Positions 57,817 through 64,000 of a DNA stretch of 64,000 nt are shown piece by piece; position 1 is the first letter of the stretch; each line of letters starts with the position of its first letter. Where the stretch lies: contig JBANAY010000003.1 in NCBI GenBank assembly GCA_037952775.1, forward strand, positions 29,388,001 to 29,452,000, read 5' to 3'. Under the pieces are notes generated by a model that had not been told where the DNA came from, searched no databases, and worked only from the letters and a program-made list of their open reading frames with translations. The DNA is from Clonostachys chloroleuca (lineage: Eukaryota > Ascomycota > Sordariomycetes > Hypocreales > Bionectriaceae). The translations under genes and the position numbers were made by a program.

Positions 57817-59116
57817 CTACTCATAGCTGTAGCATAAGAACCCGCCCATTGTGTCCACAATGTCAACCATTTCAACTCCTCCGTCACCAATTACCCCATA
57901 GTCTAAAACGTCAAGGGCCGTCGCATTTGGAGATGCGGGTACTATAGCAAGCTGTTAGAAAAGAGATAAAATCTTCCGATAAAGTGATTCATCTTACCAT
58001 TATCCCATGTTTGCGTATCAGAAGTTTGGTTCATGCGGGCCGCTAGGTCTTGCTCCTGCCAGATGGACCACAGGCGATCGACTTTGCCATGATGGAAGAA
58101 AAACACAGGATCTTCAGGAGACATCCAGAGGTCGGACATGCCGCCAAGCACGGTGCCGTGCCCTGCAAAATGGATGCCGGCATCAAGAACCTGGCGGAAA
58201 TATCCGATGCTTTTCTGAGACATGAGATTTTCGACACTTGCCGTGATTAAGAATTGCTGGGAAAGGGCCTCGGAGAAGTCCCTCTTCAGGCAGTGGGGGT
58301 TATACTCGAGACCAGTTGTCTCCTGCACTGGAAAATGGGGTCCGAGATTCGAGGTTACGTTGACGAATGGCCCGTCGGTTATGCAGCCACCACCAGAGCC
58401 TGCAGGGAAAAAGACCTGTGGCTTACTCGGGACAGGGATAGTGAGGTTCTGCGGCTCGTGTGGGACATACTCGCCATTTCCGCCCAGGGAGTACTCGGAA
58501 CCGTCAAAAAAGAGGGTGCTGGGCGTGGCTCTCGTATTGCTCAGTCCAATCCCAATAAGGCAGAGCACCAGTATAGCCACAGAAATCACACAGAGAGTTC
58601 TCGTATGACCAGACGAAATACCTGTGCCAGGGGATCAACCATCCCTTCTTTGGAGTCAGCCAAGGTGCTATGAGACAAGCTTCAATGGTTAGGAAGACTG
58701 ACAGAGAAATGAATGTATTCGGTCTGGTTGTAGTGGCAGGAAGTGAAGTCATCCGCATGATGCCTGGCACCAGGGGCAAACGACTCTAGAGACAATGGCG
58801 GCGTTTCATAAAGGCACTTGCCGGCCGCGATGTACTCAGCACGTTCGTCCAAAGTGAGGTTAACCCTATTCACATTAGCGGTTAACTGGCACGGTAGGTT
58901 TTATCAAGATGAATATAGCACGGACCATGACCTTCGAACGCGAATATTTTCTTCAGTGCAAGCAGGTGGACCATCGCGCCGGTAGGGGTTATTTTGCGCA
59001 CGTAGGAGTGAAGATTCGTGGTAGACTTTGGAACGCTCGTCAAAGGTTGGGTTTTGACAGATCCCCTGCCGTGCTAGGGCCAAGAAAAGTCCAAATAGAA
59101 GGGTTGGAAAACGCAT
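57817..59116 (-). CDS. secreted tyrosinase-like type 3 copper enzyme
   Basis: At least four exons, starting at 59116 with a signal peptide (MRFPTLLFGLFLALARQGIC). The copper A site is assembled as FTSCH, EYIH and, after an intron ending AAAGAAG, WLIPWHRYFVW. The context GYTGALPYWDW follows. The copper B site has HFAGH and SPEDPVFFFHHGKVDRLW. The last exon (from about 57950) gives VPASPNATALDVLDYG and stops with TAG at 57817-57819. The total of about 385 residues fits short fungal secreted tyrosinases that oxidise phenols to quinones, without the long C-terminal lid. All six copper-binding histidines seem present. It may have a role in melanin, phenolic detoxification or tailoring. It lies apart from the PKS cluster. 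Confidence 0.87.
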
Positions 59117-60059
59117 ATTGTTGTTTGTTCGGGTTTCTCTTGTGTGTTGCTGTGTGCTGAGTTAAGTCGCTACTGTTTTTTGCATTTCGTAGGAAACCCC
59201 CACGATATATATTTGAAAGCACTCTTCTATACGACTAGAAGATTCCTGTAACTCCACCCCGTAACTCAAATATTGTGGCACCATCCGTAGCAGCATCGGT
59301 GGATGATTGATTCGTCAAGGCGATCCGAGACTCCGCATTTATCTTCGGGGGCTGGAAAGTCGTAGAGCCCGATCCTCCGATACCACATCGGCGGGTGACT
59401 GACAATCAGCCTCAGTCAATCAGAAGAACTTTTTCTTCACAAGTGTGCACATGCCACGAGATTAGTGACTGATGAGACTTTATAGTGTAAATTCTGCACA
59501 ATTTGTCACGATATTGCCATCTGCAGAGGCAACATGCAGCAATTTGAGACATTTAATACCGAGTTAAGGGGTGTTAGCTTAGTTCAAGTTGGAAAGACAT
59601 AGGCCGGGCAGTCCGAGAAAAAATACGAGATGTATGGCCTATAGAATTTAGGCTTGGACGCTGACAAGTGAACATTTGAAGTTGAGCAATAAATGCGATC
59701 AAACCTCTTTCCGCGTCATCACAATGCGACAAACGAGCTCACCTCAGCAGTAGCAATGCTTAGCTATAGATAATCATGCTGCCTTAAAATACCGGAAGAA
59801 CAATGATCTCAGAAGTTCCGGAAGAGAATCATCTGAGAAAGTACCTCTCAATGTCTGACAGTAATGCTGTGTTGTTCATCTAGATTGATTGTATTGACTA
59901 TAGGATAGTCACCGAATCTGGGGCCTGTCTCAAATGCATAATTCCACTCGCTCTTGATGACTAAGGTACAAGTGGATGGTTTTTTTTTTAAGGATTGACG
60001 CTTTCTCCACTGATTTCTACAATTCAATCAAGGCCTGGGTAAAGCAACAACGCAGCCAG
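59117..60059. other. intergenic, divergent promoter region
   Basis: About 940 nt between the tyrosinase start (minus) and the regulator start (plus). No gene is recognised. It probably contains both promoters, which makes the regulator at 60060 a candidate controller of the tyrosinase. Confidence 0.4.
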
Positions 60060-61571
60060 ATGGAACCCGCTGGGCGGAAGAAACGGTTCGCTCAACGGTC
60101 TCGGAAAGGATGCTTTGAGTGTCGCCGGGATCATCGGAAGTGCGATGAGAGTCGGCCTACGTGTGACAGATGTCGCAGTCTCAGTCAAGCCTGCACGTAT
60201 GGCCAGCGGATCTCATGGGGTGGCCGGGCCTTCGACCGTTCATCATTTGGCCAGTTGATGGCTTCTGGGGGGCCAAAACGTGGAGCCGAGGGCCAAGTCC
60301 ACATTCTGCATTCACAAGGCGATGATCTCGGTCAAGCGAAGCGGCCGTTCATCTATGGAACGGTTAAATCGAATGCCTATGACATAGTGACAGGCCCCAA
60401 GAAGACCACACCTTTACCATGTGATTACATATCTCTCTTCCCGAGACTGTCATCCCCTGGTAAAGTCCTTCTCGACTACTTTGTCCACGCTGTAGATTCG
60501 TTTTCCTGCGATGATGAAGTTAAAGACCAGTTCTGTCGAACCTTCATCCAGATGGCAGCCAACAACGACCCGCTGATGGCATCAATCCTTGCTCTGGCCG
60601 CTGCGCATCGGGTGAATATTGGTTTAGAGCAGGATCAACAAGAGCTGGGCGCTTTGCACCTTTCAGCTGTTAAGCAGCTGCGCATGGGCTTGTCAACGTC
60701 TGCGAATGAACCTCTCATGGCAGCTGCTTTATTGCTGTGCTATACCGAGGTGATATCTGGAGGTGGCAACGGTTCCTCCTGGAGGCTACATCTGGAGGGT
60801 GCCGGTTCTCTCTTCCCGGCGCATTGGCCCGCATGGAATATTCATTCCTCGGATCGTACGAGAGCCTTCATCTGCCAATGCTTCGTGTCTCTTGTCGCTC
60901 TCGCCAACGTGTCGGGCCTTCCTCCGTCACCTGCTGTCTCCGAACGAGCCCTCGGCATGATCAGCCAAGATGCGCCATGCCTGTACATTGACAACTTCAC
61001 CGCCTACTCGTCCGACCTGATGTCGGTTCTCTTTGAGCTCGGCCAGTTGATTCGAGATCGCCAGCAGGTCTCTTCACGTTGCACAATGAATACAGCCGCG
61101 AGGATAGAGGAGCGCTCTCTCCATTTGCTCAATAGACTGGGTAGTATGACAGTGGCGACTTACGCTGCAGCGAGCTCGACTGACAAAAGTCAGCGGCGTA
61201 TCAATGAGTTATTTCGACAGGCGACGGTCTTACAGATCCACCAACGTATTAGGGGCCTTCCTCCGTCTTCTAGGGAAATCCAGCGGCTCGTCAATAGCAT
61301 ACTGGCTCTTCTGTCAACCTTTGAGATTCACCCTGGCCCGGGCTTCGGTGTTCTCCTTTTCTACCCGGCCTTCTCCGCCGGTACAGGCGCAGTCAATCAT
61401 AGTCAACGGCAGCAGGTACGGGACTTACTCAATAGTATGGTCCAAGTAATGGGTTTCATGAATATACGCCAGGGTCTTAATCTTCTGGAGACTCTCTGGT
61501 CACATCGAGATTGCTATGGTGAGGACTATACTAACGCTTCCTGGGAAACTCTTGTCGGTATGTTCGCTTGA
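60060..61571 (+). CDS. Zn(II)2Cys6 transcription factor (fungal_trans_2 type)
   Basis: An intronless gene of 503 residues from the ATG at 60060 (MEPAGRKKRFAQRSRKGC). The upstream part of the open frame is not supported. The zinc cluster is CFECRRDHRKCDESRPTCDRC plus the Cys of QACTYG. The C-terminal region has the DUF3468/fungal_trans_2 pattern: FPRLSSPGKVLLDYFVHAV, SILALAAAHRVNIGL, AAALLLCYTEVISGGGNGSSW and FHPGPGFG-like GPGFGVLLFYPAF. Members are nuclear regulators of metabolic genes. It is divergent from the tyrosinase and convergent with the LOG gene. The frame is clean. Confidence 0.85.
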   Translation: MEPAGRKKRFAQRSRKGCFECRRDHRKCDESRPTCDRCRSLSQACTYGQRISWGGRAFDRSSFGQLMASGGPKRGAEGQVHILHSQGDDLGQAKRPFIYGTVKSNAYDIVTGPKKTTPLPCDYISLFPRLSSPGKVLLDYFVHAVDSFSCDDEVKDQFCRTFIQMAANNDPLMASILALAAAHRVNIGLEQDQQELGALHLSAVKQLRMGLSTSANEPLMAAALLLCYTEVISGGGNGSSWRLHLEGAGSLFPAHWPAWNIHSSDRTRAFICQCFVSLVALANVSGLPPSPAVSERALGMISQDAPCLYIDNFTAYSSDLMSVLFELGQLIRDRQQVSSRCTMNTAARIEERSLHLLNRLGSMTVATYAAASSTDKSQRRINELFRQATVLQIHQRIRGLPPSSREIQRLVNSILALLSTFEIHPGPGFGVLLFYPAFSAGTGAVNHSQRQQVRDLLNSMVQVMGFMNIRQGLNLLETLWSHRDCYGEDYTNASWETLVGMFA

Positions 61572-61732
61572 ATCTATCTTATGGTACTATTAAAGAAACT
61601 AACCGCAACTAGCGGAAAACGTCGATATCATTCTATACTGATAATGAAAGGCCTAAACACGTGAATCCCCGGACTATCCAATTAGTCTCACACAATAGAA
61701 GGCTCCTATGAGAAAATTAAAGTCGGGCACGT

Positions 61733-62509
61733 TCATTCGTCGCCCCAAGCTAGATGCAACCTATCCTCGCTGAATCTGTACTGGCTAAGCGCCGCAAATA
61801 CCTCGTTAGGCTGCTGAATCTGTACAAGGATCTTGGCATCCTCTCGGGAGAGGAACCCCTCTGCTACTGCCGCCTGAACCCAAAGCAAGAGGCCGTCCCA
61901 GCATCCATTGATGTTCAACAACACAACACCGGTGCGTTGGATTCCCAGCTGATTCCAGGTAGTCATTTCCATGATTTCCTCAATGGTGCCAAACCCTCCG
62001 GGGAGCCCTACGAACCCAGATCCTGGGCCGCCATTGCGGACTTCTTCTGCCATCAAACGCTTGCGGGTGTGCATATCGGTGACTACCGTGACTGAGCCAT
62101 ACTCAAGTGATGCTGATGGTCCCCCGCTACTGATGGCCCGCTCGACTTTGCCCGCTTCATCGTGTCGAGGAGAGGCGAGAACATTGTTATCGCCTTGATA
62201 TCCTTTCTCAATGCGAAGGAGTGCCTTAGGGATGATGCCATGCACGGATTGGGGACCTGAGAGAGATACCAATTCTCTGGCTAATTGCCCCATCAATCCA
62301 GAGGTCCCTCCTCCATACACGAGCCGGATGCCGTTCTCGTGAAAGTGCTGTGCTAGATCGCGTGCAGCTTTCAAATACGCTGGACTGGATCCAGCCGACG
62401 CGCCGCAGCTATTCCTGTTAGCAAGGAAGCATTGAGGGAATGTCTGCGGAACTTACAAGACGCATATCACAGGTGCTTTAGTATTCTTCTGAGAGGAAGA
62501 GGTTGGCAT
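61733..62509 (-). CDS. LOG-type cytokinin riboside monophosphate phosphoribohydrolase
   Basis: Two exons (62509-62457 and 62408-61733) give 242 residues. The intron splits CVF-CGASAGSSPAYLKAAR, the normal LOG N-terminus. The Rossmann-like core shows LVYGGGTSGLMGQLA and the family signature LPGGFGTIEEIMEMTTW (PGGxGTxxE), which binds and cleaves nucleotide phosphoribose. LOG proteins release the free base from cytokinin riboside 5'-monophosphates, and several also act on AMP. The older label lysine decarboxylase is a misnomer. The protein has no signal peptide and is cytosolic. The next gene on the same strand is a nucleoside hydrolase, so both act on N-glycosidic bonds. No isopentenyltransferase lies nearby. 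The gene is complete. Confidence 0.9.
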
Positions 62510-63147
62510 TTTGGGCAGTCGAGATTTGATATAAGACAAACTTGATGGATAGGTAAAGGTGGTAGAATCAGTCTACTGGATTGGATCAACTAAGAGGCGG
62601 GCTTTCGTCCCCTTTAAAAGGTGCCAGGAACAAATTGTGTATTAGGAGCCCTGTGAGAACGGACCGATAAAACGGCCTAATATTCACAAGAACCAGTCAA
62701 CCTGGGCTGAGCTGACGGATGGCAGATCCTGCAAAAGCCTGACTCAGGCACTTTGCACACTAGTCGAGATTAGGAAACTTTAGACCACTCTTCATGACGG
62801 AGCCGATCGACGAGTACCAACGATATATGAGCGCAGCATCAAACGTTTGGGATCCGTTTATCATTTCTGCCCTCGGAGTCACACTGGGCGAGCTTGATCA
62901 GGGCTGATTTTACACGTCATGGTAATCAATGCTGCATCGTGGACCGCAGCGACCTACTTGACTCACACAAGGTACCCGGTTACTAGGCATCTGGAAGCAA
63001 ACAGTTTCTTTCCTGGAGCGCGCTGGAAACGTGTAAGTATGATTTTCAAAGCTGGAACCAGAGATGGATACATAATCTAATACATTCAGGTGGTTCAGGC
63101 TATGAGAGATGACTATAATTGGCCTTAAAAATTACATTTCTTGAAAA
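62510..63147. other. intergenic between LOG and nucleoside hydrolase
   Basis: No gene is seen in this 640-nt gap. It should contain the LOG promoter and the nucleoside hydrolase 3' UTR. No repeat is recognised. Confidence 0.35.
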
Positions 63148-64000
63148 CTATGTACGAGGGAAAACGGCATCTAGCAGAACATGAGCGAACAGTGTCTCCC
63201 CTGGAGATTGAAGCATGCGCGTGACCCTGTTCCCTTTACCAGGAGTGAACCACCCATCTGTGTCTCCAGGGACCTCGTCAACAGTCAGTTCATCATCGTC
63301 ATGGACGAGTGGTTTCGCCATGCCCCTCTTATCTGTGATCAACTCCCCCGACTCCATTGTCCTACAGCCTCGACTCTAATATCCTCACTCCGAGCGCTGC
63401 GCTTCCAGCCTTCATCCTCGGACGTAAGAATATACCATAGCACCATGGGATCGTGAAGCTGCAAGGTTGGCTCGCTAGTGGACCCGGGAGTCTTGAAAGA
63501 ATTGATCTTCTCAAACGTCCGGGCCATGAAGTGCGTCATCCACTGTGCGAGTGGACTGCCGCTCTCGGCTAGGGGCTGCGATCTCTCATCAAATTGAGAC
63601 TTCGAGAGACGATGAGGCGAGGTTAGATCCAAGGGGAACAGCTTGAGTTCGAACCTACGTGGAAGCTTGGATGGATATGCAGGCAGAGACGAGGGCGGCA
63701 GGGTGGACTGTGGACTTGGGGAAGTCAAGGCATAGACCCGCGCCGCCGCGATAGGATCGGCGTAGGTGTTGAACTCGGCAACGGGGGTGATGTTGCCGGG
63801 CACGTCAATGGCACCGCCCATGACCACAAGCTCCTTGACCTTGACAAACGTCTCTGGATCCTCGCTTGCCGCCAGCGCAATGTTGGTCATTGGCCCAAGC
63901 ACTGCAATGGTAACAGTATCTGGGGGATTCTCTCGCAGAATTCGTAGAATCTCCTTGTGGGCGGGGATCTTGGATGCAGAGAACAAAGAAGGCGTGTCAT
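63148..64000 (-). CDS. inosine-uridine-type nucleoside hydrolase, 3' part (frameshift in C run)
   Basis: The gene runs in from beyond the right edge, so the N-terminal DxDxxxDD calcium motif is not in view. Visible are [30 protein letters not shown] (NxxxxPxAE region), [11 protein letters not shown] and the late [10 protein letters not shown]. This places it in the family that hydrolyses purine and pyrimidine ribonucleosides to base and ribose. Near the end, after [10 protein letters not shown], the frame breaks at a run of five C (63345-63349). Six would continue as ELITDKRGM, and the open frame then reaches 63148. As written the protein ends at 63339 with a shortened tail. It is co-directional with the LOG gene. 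Confidence 0.82.

Noticed and set aside
61733..64000. Full cytokinin biosynthesis cluster
   Set aside because: No isopentenyltransferase or adjacent P450 is visible within the window; the nearest P450 is about 60 kb away.

Overview
The window looks like nuclear DNA of a filamentous ascomycete (Pezizomycotina). The support is: genes with many short introns (about 48-120 nt, GTRAGT-type donors), several Zn(II)2Cys6 regulators, a highly reducing iterative polyketide synthase, a Dal5-type MFS carrier, a PTH11/rhodopsin-like membrane protein and small secreted proteins. I cannot name the species. No rRNA, tRNA, CRISPR array or intact transposon was recognised.

Layout. (1) 0.4-7.3 kb: an intact cytochrome P450 (minus strand), divergent from a broken FAD monooxygenase, then a small secreted cysteine-rich protein. 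(2) 8.4-31.4 kb: a polyketide gene cluster. It holds an ER-less highly reducing PKS (KS-AT-DH-MT-inactive ER remnant-KR-ACP, no release domain), a rhodopsin-like membrane protein, a secreted-type GMC oxidoreductase, a LovC-like trans-acting enoyl reductase, a Zn2Cys6 regulator, an acyl-CoA ligase ending in the peroxisomal signal AKL, and an MFS transporter. Short related motifs around CGGTRGGA occur upstream of most of these genes and suggest one regulon. (3) 31.6-39.4 kb: accessory region with a Ser/Thr-rich secreted protein, a decayed membrane-protein gene next to a microsatellite and a 40-nt T run, a secreted PUD-domain-like protein, and an extended SDR. (4) 40-49 kb: two convergent Zn2Cys6 regulators, a secreted metal-dependent amidohydrolase, a frameshifted SDR, a bZIP/DUF3425 regulator and a secreted protein. 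(5) 49.8-53.9 kb: a 1117-residue TPR-CHAT protease-like protein and a GFA/Mss4-like zinc protein. (6) 54.9-64 kb: a broken solute-binding protein abutting a 3'-truncated Zn2Cys6 gene, a tyrosinase, another Zn2Cys6 regulator, a LOG-type phosphoribohydrolase and the 3' part of a nucleoside hydrolase that runs off the window.

A likely division of labour in the PKS cluster: the PKS builds a methylated reduced chain with the trans-ER supplying enoyl reduction. The CoA ligase could activate the released acid or a starter, the GMC enzyme (perhaps the distant P450) could oxidise the product, the MFS protein could export it, and the Zn2Cys6 protein could switch the locus on. This is inference from families and neighbourhood.

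A caution for any user of this sequence: at least five genes, including the PKS and the trans-ER, are each broken by one missing base inside a G or A homopolymer. That pattern fits homopolymer under-calling in the assembly at least as well as real pseudogenes. A separate set of nonsense codons, all explainable as C:G to T:A changes, marks three genes that look truly decayed.
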